Shown in pieces: positions 53,071-62,198 of a DNA stretch of 64,000 nt. Within the stretch, counting starts at the first letter, position 1. The number at the start of each line of letters is the position of its first letter. Made by a program: the position numbers and the translations under genes. Source of the DNA: Actinomycetales bacterium (GTDB taxonomy: Bacteria > Actinomycetota > Actinomycetes > Actinomycetales > Microbacteriaceae); NCBI GenBank assembly GCA_015655415.1, contig JAATFB010000053.1, positions 1 through 64,000 of the forward strand, read 5' to 3'. The notes beneath the pieces were generated by a model. That model saw only the letters and a list, made by a program, of their open reading frames with translations, had not been told where the DNA came from and searched no databases.

Positions 53071-53942
53071 CAGTCCTCCTCGATCCCGGCGAAGAGATCG
53101 CTCTCGGGCACCGTGGTCTCCACTCTCGAGTCGACGAGCTGGTAGTCCTCATACGGCCACGCCCTGCGCTGCAGGTCGTTCGGCCAGAAGAAGAACGAGC
53201 TGTCCGGCGAGACCTGGCTGGCGTGCGAGAGCAGCGCGGCGTCTCGCCGGTCGAAGAAGTCACCGGCGGGAACTCGGGTGGTGGCAGGGTCGGGCTGATC
53301 GCCGAACCGCTCCATCATGCCCTCGAACCGCTCCAGGAGCGGCGAGTCCGGGTCATCGGCGCGCAAGGCCTCGAACACGCTCGCCACGCGAGTGGGGTTG
53401 AAGATGCGGTCGTAGTACAGCTTGCCGATCCGCCAGGCGGGCCCCTGCTGCGGGTAGCGCTGTGCGTCGGCGGCCCATTCGTACGCCGCGGCCGACACCT
53501 CGTGGCAGCGGACGTGATCGGGATGCGGATAGCCGCCGTTCTCGTCGTAGGTGAGCAGCACGTGCGGGCGGAACTCGCGGATCACCCGTACAAGCGGTTC
53601 GGCCGAGATCTCCAGAGGAATCGCCGCGAACGAGTTCGCCGGCACGGTCCCGTCCTCCCTCGGCATGCCGGAGTCCACATAGCCCAGCCAGCGGTGCCGG
53701 ATGCCGAGCACGCGCGCGGCGGCGGCCATCTCCAGCCGCCGCAGGCCGGCCAGGTCGCGCTCGGCCATCGACCGCGCCGCGAGGCCCTCGTTCAGGATGT
53801 CGCCGCGTTCGCCGCCGGTGCAGCTCACCACCATGACCTCGGCGCCGCGGTCGACGTAGTACGCGTAGGTCGCTGCGCCCTTGCTCGACTCGTCGTCGGG
53901 GTGCGCGTGCACGGCGAGGAGGCGGTGGGTCACGTCAGGCAT
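53070..53942 (-). CDS. mca: Mycothiol S-conjugate amidase
   Basis: RLLAVHAHPDDESSKGAATYAYYVDRGAEVMVVSCTGGERGDILN; HPDD/HPDH motifs. Confidence 0.94.
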   Translation of the reverse strand: MPDVTHRLLAVHAHPDDESSKGAATYAYYVDRGAEVMVVSCTGGERGDILNEGLAARSMAERDLAGLRRLEMAAAARVLGIRHRWLGYVDSGMPREDGTVPANSFAAIPLEISAEPLVRVIREFRPHVLLTYDENGGYPHPDHVRCHEVSAAAYEWAADAQRYPQQGPAWRIGKLYYDRIFNPTRVASVFEALRADDPDSPLLERFEGMMERFGDQPDPATTRVPAGDFFDRRDAALLSHASQVSPDSSFFFWPNDLQRRAWPYEDYQLVDSRVETTVPESDLFAGIEED

Positions 53943-54056
53943 CCGGAATTCTGTGTGAGAGGGGCTTGTAGGCTGGCGGTGCTGGAGGCGTCCCGCCCGA
54001 TAGAACCGCACCGGGCGCCGCACCCAGCCTAATCGCTCGATACCGGAGGTCGCCTC

Positions 54057-54497
54057 GTGCCCGAACCCACGGCATCCGGGCCGCTCGATCCCGGCGCCGC
54101 CGTCGGCGCACGGTACGGACGCACCGCCCGCGCCAGACGACGTGACCGCTGGCTGCTCATCTCGCTCGGCGCCTTCATCGTCGTGGTGATGGCGTGCTGG
54201 ACGGTGTGGGCGGGCCTCGACCAGGTGCGAGGACCGGGCATCACGGTGGACACGGGCGCCAACCGGGTGGTGGACGCACGGCACGTGACGGTGTCCTTCA
54301 CCGTCTCTGCGGATGCCGGTGCCTCCGTCGCCTGCGCCGTGGAGGCTCAGGACGTCGAGTTCACGATCACGGGCTGGAAGATCGTGAGGCTGCCGCGCTC
54401 GCAGAAGACGACCCGATCGCTGACCACCACGGTGCGCACGGCACAGCCGAGCGTGAGCGGGTCGGTCGACTCCTGCTGGTCTTACGCGGCACGCTGA
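54057..54497 (+). CDS. DUF4307-family membrane protein
   Basis: GARYGRTARARRRDRWLLISLGAFIVVVMACWTVWAGLDQ; sits between mca and greA as is typical. Confidence 0.85.
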   Translation: MPEPTASGPLDPGAAVGARYGRTARARRRDRWLLISLGAFIVVVMACWTVWAGLDQVRGPGITVDTGANRVVDARHVTVSFTVSADAGASVACAVEAQDVEFTITGWKIVRLPRSQKTTRSLTTTVRTAQPSVSGSVDSCWSYAAR

Positions 54498-54514
54498 CGT
54501 AGAATCATCTGATA

Positions 54515-54540
54515 CGCCCTGACGGACACGTCGGGGCGTC
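54515..54540. promoter_or_regulatory. Stem-loop in the greA 5' leader
   Basis: ACGCCCTGACG-GACA-CGTCGGGGCGT: 11-bp stem (one G-T pair), tetraloop, just after a TAGAAT -10-like element (54501-54506). Confidence 0.65.
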
Positions 54541-54558
54541 GATGTTGATAGGCGGTTC

Positions 54559-54609
54559 ATGTTCGGCTCCCGCAGAGGAGCACGCATGGTCCCCTCACCC
54601 CATCCGTAG
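54559..54609 (+). other. Candidate short upstream ORF in the greA leader (MFGSRRGARMVPSPHP*, or MVPSPHP* from 54586)
   Basis: AGAGGAG-CACGC-ATG at 54586 is a good SD-start pair; TAG stop is 8 nt before the greA ATG. Confidence 0.4.
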
Positions 54610-54617
54610 GAGTTCAC

Positions 54618-55109
54618 ATGTCGCAGGACACGCAGGTCACGTTCCTGACCCAGGAGGCGTACGACCGCCTCTCCGCTGAACTCGAGCATCTCAGCACCGT
54701 GGGCCGCACCGAGATCGCCAAGCGCATCGAGGCGGCGCGCGAAGAGGGCGACCTCAAGGAGAACGGTGGCTACCACGCCGCGAAGGACGCGCAGGGAGTG
54801 CAGGAGGCTCGCATCGCCCAGCTCACGGAGCTGCTGCGCCACGCGAAGGTCGGCAGCGCGCCGGAGAGCCGTGGCGTCGTGGAGCCGGGGACCGTCGTCA
54901 CGGCCGTCATCGCGGGCGAGGAGGACACCTTCATCATCGGCAACCGCGAGATCGGCGATGGCAGCGAGCTCTCGGTGTACAGCGAGGCGAGCCCGCTGGG
55001 CTCGGCGATCCTCGGTTTGAGCGTGGGCGAGTCGACCTCCTACACGGCTCCGAACGGGCGCACGATCGAGGTGTCGATCACGAACGTCGAGACCTGGACC
55101 GGCCAGTAG
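54618..55109 (+). CDS. greA: Transcription elongation factor GreA
   Basis: VTFLTQEAYDRLSAELEHLSTVGRTEIAKRIEAAREEGDLKENGGYHAAKDAQG. Confidence 0.97.
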   Translation: MSQDTQVTFLTQEAYDRLSAELEHLSTVGRTEIAKRIEAAREEGDLKENGGYHAAKDAQGVQEARIAQLTELLRHAKVGSAPESRGVVEPGTVVTAVIAGEEDTFIIGNREIGDGSELSVYSEASPLGSAILGLSVGESTSYTAPNGRTIEVSITNVETWTGQ

Positions 55110-55124
55110 CGCCGGCACGCGAGC

Positions 55125-56396
55125 TCAGTCGACGATCGGGTCGTACCCTGCCGCGCGCAGCGTGCGCACCACCTCGTCCTTGTGCTCGGGACCACGCGTC
55201 TCGACGCTGACCTGCAGCTCGACCTGGCTGATCTGCAGTCCGTTGCCGTGCCGGGTGTGCAGGACCTCCACGACGTTCGCGTTCGCCGCCGCGATCAGCT
55301 CCGAGGTGCGGGCGAGCTGACCGGGACGATCGGGCAGCATGAGCCTCAGGTTGAGATAGCGGTCGGAGACGGCGAGCCCCGCCGCGACGACTCGCTGCAT
55401 GAGAAGAGGGTCGATGTTGCCGCCGGAGAGCACGACCACCGTGCGGCCGAGCTCACCGCCAGACGCCGAGATCGCCCCGGACACGAGCGCCGCCACGCCC
55501 ACCGCTCCCGCGGGCTCCACCACCAGCTTGGACCGCTCCAGCAGCACCAGCAGCGCTCGCGCCGTGTCGTCGTCGCTCACGGTGACGACCTCGTCGACGA
55601 GCTCCTTGACGATCTGAAAGTTCAGGGTCCCCGGCCTGCTCACGGCGATTCCGTCGGCGATGGTCGGACCGATCGCGATCTCGGTGGGCCTTCCCTCCCG
55701 GAGCGAGACGGGAAACGCGGCGGCGTTCTCCGCCTGCACGCCGATCACGCGCACGTCGCGTCCCTGCTGAGCCGCCCGCTGCTTGACGGCGGCGGCGACG
55801 CCGGCGATCAGGCCGCCGCCGCCGATGGGCACGATCACCGTGTCGACGTCGGGCACATCCGCCATGATGTCCAAGCCCAGCGCGGCCTGCCCGGCGATGA
55901 CGTCGGCGTGGTCGAAGGGCGGCACGAAGACGGCCCCGGTGTCGCGGGCGAACTCGGCGGCGGCGCGCAGCGCCTCGTCCACCGTGGCGCCGCCGAGCAC
56001 GACGTGCGCACCGTAGTCCCTGGTCGCCTGCAGCTTGGGCAGTGCGACGCCCAGCGGCACGAAGATCGTGGAGGAGACGCCCAGCTGCCGGGCGGCGAAC
56101 GCCACCCCCTGCGCGTGGTTGCCGGCGGAGGCGGCGACGACCCCTCGGGCACGCTCCTGGCCGCTCAGCTTCGACATCATGTAGTACGCGCCCCGGATCT
56201 TGTAGGAGCCGGTGCGCTGCAGGTTCTCGCACTTGAGCAGCACGGGCGAGCCGAGCAGCTCGCTGAGGTAGGTGGACGTCTCGATCGGCGTCTTCTTCGC
56301 CACGCGCGACACGATCGCGTGCGCGTGCTCGATCTCGTCCAGGGCCGGGCCGGCGGTGAAGGGACGAGGGGATGGGCTCACTGACGTCACCGCCAC
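55125..56396 (-). CDS. ilvA: Threonine ammonia-lyase with C-terminal ACT domain
   Basis: PIETSTYLSELLGSPVLLKCENLQRTGSYKIRGAYYMMSKL...SAGNHAQGVAFAA. Confidence 0.94.
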   Translation of the reverse strand: MAVTSVSPSPRPFTAGPALDEIEHAHAIVSRVAKKTPIETSTYLSELLGSPVLLKCENLQRTGSYKIRGAYYMMSKLSGQERARGVVAASAGNHAQGVAFAARQLGVSSTIFVPLGVALPKLQATRDYGAHVVLGGATVDEALRAAAEFARDTGAVFVPPFDHADVIAGQAALGLDIMADVPDVDTVIVPIGGGGLIAGVAAAVKQRAAQQGRDVRVIGVQAENAAAFPVSLREGRPTEIAIGPTIADGIAVSRPGTLNFQIVKELVDEVVTVSDDDTARALLVLLERSKLVVEPAGAVGVAALVSGAISASGGELGRTVVVLSGGNIDPLLMQRVVAAGLAVSDRYLNLRLMLPDRPGQLARTSELIAAANANVVEVLHTRHGNGLQISQVELQVSVETRGPEHKDEVVRTLRAAGYDPIVD

Positions 56397-56462
56397 AGTT
56401 TACGTTCCGCGTCGTGCGCTCCCGAGCATGCGCCTTCCGCCCCGCCGTGACGGCCCTCGGGC

Positions 56463-57755
56463 TCACCGCCGGGGCGCGTCGCCCTCCCCCCGGCGCCGGG
56501 CGTCCCGGGCCGGCCCGTCCGCCGTGCCGGCGTCATGCCCGTCGGAGGCCTCCGACGCGGCGGCGGAGCGCATCGCCGCGACACGGCGCTCGCGCCACCG
56601 CCGGGGCCGCGGAACCGTCTGCCACAGCGCATCCGGCGGCGGTCCCGTGTCGGCCGTCTGCGCACCGGTCCGCCACGTTCCCGAGGAGACGTACCGCACC
56701 ATGACGTTGAGCACGGCCGCGAGCGGGACCGCGAACAGCGCACCCGGGATGCCCGCCAACAGCGACCCCGCCGCCACCACCAGCACGACGGCGAGCGGAT
56801 GCACCTTCACCGCCGAACCCATGATGAGCGGCTGCAGCACGTGGCCCTCGATCTGCTGCACGGCCAGCACGCCGGCGAGCATCACGACCGCCGCCACCCA
56901 GCCGTCGTAGACGAGCGCGATCACGACGGCGAGCGCCCCCGTGATCACCGCTCCCACGATCGGGATGAACGAGCCGAGGAAGACCAGCACGGCGATCGGG
57001 ATCACCAGCGGCAGACCGAGGAAGAACGCGACGAGCCCGATGCCGAGCGCGTCGATCGAGGCGACCAGCACCTGCACCCGCGCGAAGCTCGTCAGCGTGA
57101 CCCATCCGGCGCGCCCTGCGCCGTCCACCGCCTCCCGGGCCCGACGCGGGAAGATGCGGACCATCCACGACCAGATGCCCCTGCCGTCGATGAGCATGAA
57201 CAGCGTGCTGAACGCGGTCAGCAGCGCACCCGTGAGCACGTGCCCGAGCGTAGAGCCCACCGACAGCGCCCCGGAGACCAGCACCTGGCTGTCCTGTCGC
57301 AACGCCGTGAAGGCCTGGGTGAGATAGCCGTCGATCTGCCGGTCCGTGAGGTCGAGCGGGGGGCCGTGCAGCCATCCTCTGAACCCCGTGAACGCGGCTA
57401 CCGTGCGGTGCTGCAGGGCGTGCGCCTCGCCGCGGATCTGCCACACCACGAGCACGACGAGACCGCCGATGAGCACCGCGACGATCGCGAACGCGACGAC
57501 GATCGCCAGCCACCGCGGAAGGCGTCGCCGAACGAGCACGTCCACGAACGGCACCAGCAGCGCCGCGAGCAGGAGCGCCACCAGCACCGGGACCACGATG
57601 AGCCGCAGTTGCACGATGAGGAAGACGAGGACCGCGATGACCGCTCCGATCAGCAGCAGTCGCCACGACCACGCCGCCGCGACCCGCACACCGCGCGGGA
57701 TTGACGCGTCGACTCCGCGGTCGGTGGTGCCGGCCGGTTCACCTGGTTGCACCAT
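56463..57755 (-). CDS. AI-2E family transporter
   Basis: Multi-TM; LIVVPVLVALLLAALLVPFVDVLVRRRLPRWLAIVVAF...GHVLQPLIMGSAVKVHPLAVVLVVAAGSLLAGIPGALFAVPLAAVLNVM. Confidence 0.92.
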   Translation of the reverse strand: MVQPGEPAGTTDRGVDASIPRGVRVAAAWSWRLLLIGAVIAVLVFLIVQLRLIVVPVLVALLLAALLVPFVDVLVRRRLPRWLAIVVAFAIVAVLIGGLVVLVVWQIRGEAHALQHRTVAAFTGFRGWLHGPPLDLTDRQIDGYLTQAFTALRQDSQVLVSGALSVGSTLGHVLTGALLTAFSTLFMLIDGRGIWSWMVRIFPRRAREAVDGAGRAGWVTLTSFARVQVLVASIDALGIGLVAFFLGLPLVIPIAVLVFLGSFIPIVGAVITGALAVVIALVYDGWVAAVVMLAGVLAVQQIEGHVLQPLIMGSAVKVHPLAVVLVVAAGSLLAGIPGALFAVPLAAVLNVMVRYVSSGTWRTGAQTADTGPPPDALWQTVPRPRRWRERRVAAMRSAAASEASDGHDAGTADGPARDARRRGEGDAPRR

Positions 57756-57860
57756 CGCCTCAGTCTATTTCCCGTTCCGACGCCGCAGCCCTGGCTCGCC
57801 GGGAACGGGCGACGACGGTCGAACCGGCCGGACGTCGGGGGATGCCGGTACCCTCGCCTG

Positions 57861-59111
57861 GTGGCAACCCCCGCTCCGTCTCGCACGATCTCGCCCACCC
57901 TGGCGCGTCGCATCGCCGTGGCGGCGCAGGGCTTCGGTCGGCCGCTAGCCGCGGCCGTGACGACCCGCCAGCTGAACGCGGTGATCGACCGGCTGGGCCT
58001 CCTGCAGATCGACTCGGTCAACGTCTTCGAGCGCAGCCACTACCTGCCGGTGTTCGCCCGCGTCGGCGCCTACGACAGGGCCATGCTCGACGCCCTCACG
58101 ATGCGTCCCCGAGCACCGCACACCGAGTACGTCGCACACGAGGCCGCGTTCGTGCGGCGCGAGGATCGTGCTCTCTTCCGGTGGCGCATGGATGCGCTGC
58201 GCGCCCGGTACGGCGGCGACACCGAGGAGTGGGAGGCGGCCCACGGGCGCACCGCACGCTGGCTGCTGGACGAGCTCGCCGAACGCGGGCCGCTGGCCGC
58301 GAGTGAGATCGAGCACGAGGAGAACGTGCGCACGGGGCCCTGGTGGGGCTGGTCAGAGGTGAAGCGCACCCTGGAGCTGCTGTTCCGGTTCGGGGATCTT
58401 GCCATCGCCGGCCGCAACCGGTTCGAGCGCCGGTACGCGCTCCCCGAGCAGGTGTTCCCGGCCTCGATGCTCGAGGCGCGGGTGGAGGATCGCGACGCCG
58501 TCCGAGAGCTCGTGCGCCGTTCGGTGCGCGCACTCGGCATCGGAACCTCGGGCGACATCGCCGACTACTACCGGCTGACGAGCGCGCAGACGCGCGCGGC
58601 GCTCCAGGAGCTGGAGGACTCCGGCGAGGTCGAGCGCGTGCAGGTGGCGGGCTGGGGGCGATCGGGACGCCCCCTGCCGGCCTGGCTCGCAGCGGGCGCA
58701 CGAGCGCCGCGCAAGGTGCGGGCATCCGCCCTGCTGTCGCCGTTCGATCCGATGGTGTGGGAGCGGGCGCGGGCACTGCGGATGTTCGGTCTCGACTACC
58801 GGATCGAGATCTACACGCCGGCCGCCCGGAGGGTGTACGGCTACTACGTGCTGCCCGTTCTGCAGGACGACCGCATCGTGGCCCGTGTCGACCTGAAGAG
58901 CGACCGCAGGTCCGGTGTGCTCCTCGTGCAGTCGGCGTGGGCGGAGGCGGAGGCGGATGCCGCGACCCCGCGGCGCCTCGCCGCCCTTCTCGGCGAGGCC
59001 GCCCACTGGCAGGGGCTGTCGGAGGTGGCCGTGCGCGAGCGCGGCACGCTCGCCCACGCGCTCGCCGCCGAGGTCACGGCCATGGGCATCGGCGGGACTA
59101 TCGCGGGCTGA
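57861..59111 (+). CDS. Winged-helix DNA-binding protein of the YcaQ-like family
   Basis: LGLLQIDSVNVFERSHYLPVFARVGAYDRAMLDAL...EYVAHEAAFV...LLSPFDPMVWERARALRMFGLDYRIEIYTPAARRVYGYYVLPVL. Confidence 0.92.
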   Translation: MATPAPSRTISPTLARRIAVAAQGFGRPLAAAVTTRQLNAVIDRLGLLQIDSVNVFERSHYLPVFARVGAYDRAMLDALTMRPRAPHTEYVAHEAAFVRREDRALFRWRMDALRARYGGDTEEWEAAHGRTARWLLDELAERGPLAASEIEHEENVRTGPWWGWSEVKRTLELLFRFGDLAIAGRNRFERRYALPEQVFPASMLEARVEDRDAVRELVRRSVRALGIGTSGDIADYYRLTSAQTRAALQELEDSGEVERVQVAGWGRSGRPLPAWLAAGARAPRKVRASALLSPFDPMVWERARALRMFGLDYRIEIYTPAARRVYGYYVLPVLQDDRIVARVDLKSDRRSGVLLVQSAWAEAEADAATPRRLAALLGEAAHWQGLSEVAVRERGTLAHALAAEVTAMGIGGTIAG

Positions 59112-59138
59112 GTCTCCAGCGCGTGCGCGCGGCCATTC

Positions 59139-60044
59139 TCAGAAGCTGCCGCCCATCTTCTGGAGTCGTGCGATGCGCTCCTGAATGGGCGGGTGGGTGG
59201 AGAAGAGCCGGCTCATCAGCGTGGGCTTGAGCGGGTTCGCGACCCAGAGGTGTGCCATGGCCGAGTTCTGGCGACGCATCGGGCGTCCGTATGCCTCGAG
59301 CTTGGCGAGGGCGCTGGCGAGCGCGTCCGGGTTTCGGGTCGTCATGGCGCTGGTGGCGTCCGCGAGATACTCGCGCTGGCGCGAGATCGCCAGCTGCACC
59401 AGCGAGGCGACCAGCGGAGCCACGATCAGCGCGATGAGGCCGAAGACGAGCAGGACGGGGTTGCCGCCGCCGCCGCCGTTGTTGTTGTTGCGGTTGCCTC
59501 CACCGGCGAGGCCGCCGAACAGGGTCATGCGCAGGAGGAAGTCGGCGATGAACCCGATCGCCACGGTGAGGCCGAAGACGATCATGGAGACCCGGATGTC
59601 GTAGTTGCGAACGTGGCCGAGCTCGTGCGCCATGACGGCCTCCAGCTCCGCGTCGTCCATGATCTCCAGCAGCCCGGTGGTGGCGGCGACAACGGCATGC
59701 TCCGGATTGCGGCCGGTGGCGAACGCGTTCGGCGCGGGGTCGTTGATGATGTACACCCTCGGCATCGGCGTGCCGGTGGCGATGGTGAGGTTCTCGACCG
59801 TGTTCCACAGCCGGGGGTTGTCGGACTTCTGGATCTCGACCGCGCCGGCGGCGGCGACCGCCTCACCCGAGGCGCTGTAGTACTGGATGATCGCGTACAG
59901 CGCGGCGATCGCCACCGTCACGACGACGATGGCGACGTTGTGGTAGATCGCGGCCGCGAGCCATCCCAGCAGGCCGATGATGACGATGAAGAACAGGAAG
60001 ATGAAGACGGTGTTCCGCTTGTTCGCGGCGATCGCCCTGTACAT
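59139..60044 (-). CDS. htpX: M48 zinc metalloprotease HtpX
   Basis: AVMAHELGHVRNYDIRVSMIVFGL (HExxH); QREYLADA. Confidence 0.95.
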   Translation of the reverse strand: MYRAIAANKRNTVFIFLFFIVIIGLLGWLAAAIYHNVAIVVVTVAIAALYAIIQYYSASGEAVAAAGAVEIQKSDNPRLWNTVENLTIATGTPMPRVYIINDPAPNAFATGRNPEHAVVAATTGLLEIMDDAELEAVMAHELGHVRNYDIRVSMIVFGLTVAIGFIADFLLRMTLFGGLAGGGNRNNNNGGGGGNPVLLVFGLIALIVAPLVASLVQLAISRQREYLADATSAMTTRNPDALASALAKLEAYGRPMRRQNSAMAHLWVANPLKPTLMSRLFSTHPPIQERIARLQKMGGSF

Positions 60045-60101
60045 GGACCGGTGCCCTGAGCTCTGTTCGGTGTGCGAAGGATTCGCGCGGCCGGATCCCG
60101 G

Positions 60102-60668
60102 CTAGAACTGCACCCGCGGCGGCTCGGCGATCGCGCTCGCGTCGGCCACCTCGAAGAACTCGCGTGCGCTGAATCCGAGGCGCTTGGCGAAGATGTTGTT
60201 GGGGAACACCCGGATCTTCGTGTTGAACTCGCGCACGCCCCCGTTGTAGAAGCGCCGCGCGGCCTGGATCTTGTCCTCCGTGTCGACCAGGTCGGACTGC
60301 AGCCGCAGGAAGTTCTGGCTCGCCTGCAGCTGCGGGTAGGCCTCCGCGACGGCGAAGATGCTGCGCAGCGCCTGCTGGATGTGGTTCTCTGCGGTGGACG
60401 CCTCGGCCGGGCCGCTCGCCGCGAGCGTCTCGGCTCGAGCCTTGGTGACGTCTTCGAACACGGTCTTCTCGTGCGACGCGTAGCCCTTGACCGTCTCGAT
60501 CAGGTTCGGGATCAGGTCGGCCCGACGCTTGAGCTGCACGGTGATGTCGCTCCACGCCTCGTCCACACGGACGTTGAGCGTCACGAGCGAGTTGTACGTC
60601 GCCCAGAAGTAGATGCCGATGATCACCAGAATCACGACGATGATGATGACGGGGATCAGCCATTCCAT
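60102..60668 (-). CDS. lemA: LemA family protein
   Basis: NSLVTLNVRVDEAWSDITVQLKRRADLIPNLIETVKGYASHEKTVFEDVTKAR. Confidence 0.96.
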   Translation of the reverse strand: MEWLIPVIIIVVILVIIGIYFWATYNSLVTLNVRVDEAWSDITVQLKRRADLIPNLIETVKGYASHEKTVFEDVTKARAETLAASGPAEASTAENHIQQALRSIFAVAEAYPQLQASQNFLRLQSDLVDTEDKIQAARRFYNGGVREFNTKIRVFPNNIFAKRLGFSAREFFEVADASAIAEPPRVQF

Positions 60669-60851
60669 GGCGGGCTACTCCTTGCGGACCGAGGCGGGCT
60701 GTGCCGACGAGGACACCCGGTCATCCTACCCGCCGCCGGATGGCGCTCGGCTCGTTCCCACGACTCTCAGAGCAACGGCGTGGGACGCGCACATGCGGCG
60801 ACGGCGACACGGGCTGACGTCACCGCCCCTGGCGCGTCGCCCGCAGCGCGC

Positions 60852-62198
60852 TCACGACCCGCCCCGGTCGGGAACGGTCGCCGTCACCGGGCCGAGGACC
60901 TTCCGCAGGTACCGGTTCTCGAAGACCCCGGCGGGATCGAGTCGCTGACGTGCCGCGATGAACTCGTCGAAGCGGGGATACGCGGGTCGTAGGTCGTCGG
61001 CCGTGCGCGTGTGCATCTTGCCCCAGTGCGGCCGCCCGTCGTGCGCGCGCATGATCGCCTCGACGGCGCCGAAGTACTCCGACGGGTCCTCGCGGAAATA
61101 GCGGTGCACCGCGATGTAGCCGGTGGACCGCCCGTACGCCGTGGACATCCAGTTCTCGTCGGCGGCGGCCGAGCGCACCTCGATCGGGAACGAGATGCGC
61201 CAGCCGTGCGAGCGGATGAGCGCCCGCACCTCCCGCAGCGCCTCCGGCACGGCCTCGCGAGGCAGCGCATACTCCATCTCGCGGAACCGCACTCCGCGGT
61301 CGCTCACGAAGACCTTCGCCGAGTGGTCGACGAAGTCGCCGTTGCCCATCAGGCGTGCCGCGACGCGATTGACCGGAGGGATCACGAGGGGCATCACGGC
61401 ACCGAGCGCGCACGCGGCACGATAGAGGCCGTTGGCCACCAGCTCGTCGCCGACCCACGACGCGAGCCGCGGGCGGGGCCTGCGCTCCGCGTCGATCGGC
61501 AGCCGGGTGTTCGTCTTCGTGACGGCCGTCTCGGTGTGCGGAAACCAGTAGAACTCGAAATGGTCCTCCCGTTCTGACCGCTCGAGGTAGGAGTCCAGCA
61601 CCTCGTCCCACCGCTCTGCCCGCTCGAGCGCGTGCAGCAGAAAGGCCGGCACGCATCGGATCGTGACGTCCACCAGCACGCCCAGCGCGCCGAGACCCAC
61701 CCTCGCGGCCGGAAGCAGCTCGGCGTTCTCTGTGCCGCTCACCGTGAGCAGCGATCCATCGCCGGTGACGAGCGTCAGCGCGACGATCTGCGTCGCCAGT
61801 CCGCCGAAGCGTCCGCCGGTGCCGTGAGTGCCCGTCGAGGTGGCGCCCGCGAGCGTCTGCCTGTCGACGTCCCCCATGTTCTGCAGCGCGAGCCCGTAGG
61901 GGGCCAGCAGCTCCGGCAGCCGGTAGAGGTTGGTTCCCGCGCCGAGGGTGACCAGCCCGGACTCCTCGTCGGCGGCGATCACCCCGCTCAGCTCGTGCAG
62001 GTCCAGCTGCACGCCGGGGGCGATGGCGATGCCGGAGAAGCTGTGCCCGGCGCCGACGGCCTTCACGTGCAGGCCGCGGGCGGCCGCGGCCGAGACGGAC
62101 CGCTGCACTGCTTCCACGTCCCGGGGGCGTTCGACGCGCGCCGGCCTGACCTTCTCGCTGCGACCCCAGTTGCGCCAGATGGCCCCCGTCGCCGTCAC
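60852..62198 (-). CDS. FAD-binding D-arabinono-1,4-lactone oxidase-like protein
   Basis: VKAVGAGHSFSGIAIAPGVQLDLHELSGVI...TSTGTHGTGGRFGGLATQIVALTLVTGDGSLL; HWGKMH near the C-terminus. Confidence 0.9.
   Translation of the reverse strand: MTATGAIWRNWGRSEKVRPARVERPRDVEAVQRSVSAAAARGLHVKAVGAGHSFSGIAIAPGVQLDLHELSGVIAADEESGLVTLGAGTNLYRLPELLAPYGLALQNMGDVDRQTLAGATSTGTHGTGGRFGGLATQIVALTLVTGDGSLLTVSGTENAELLPAARVGLGALGVLVDVTIRCVPAFLLHALERAERWDEVLDSYLERSEREDHFEFYWFPHTETAVTKTNTRLPIDAERRPRPRLASWVGDELVANGLYRAACALGAVMPLVIPPVNRVAARLMGNGDFVDHSAKVFVSDRGVRFREMEYALPREAVPEALREVRALIRSHGWRISFPIEVRSAAADENWMSTAYGRSTGYIAVHRYFREDPSEYFGAVEAIMRAHDGRPHWGKMHTRTADDLRPAYPRFDEFIAARQRLDPAGVFENRYLRKVLGPVTATVPDRGGS

Noticed and set aside
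53945-55118. N-terminal extension of mca in ORF 53070-55118
   Set aside because: Antisense of DUF4307 and greA genes; the conserved Mca start is at 53942.
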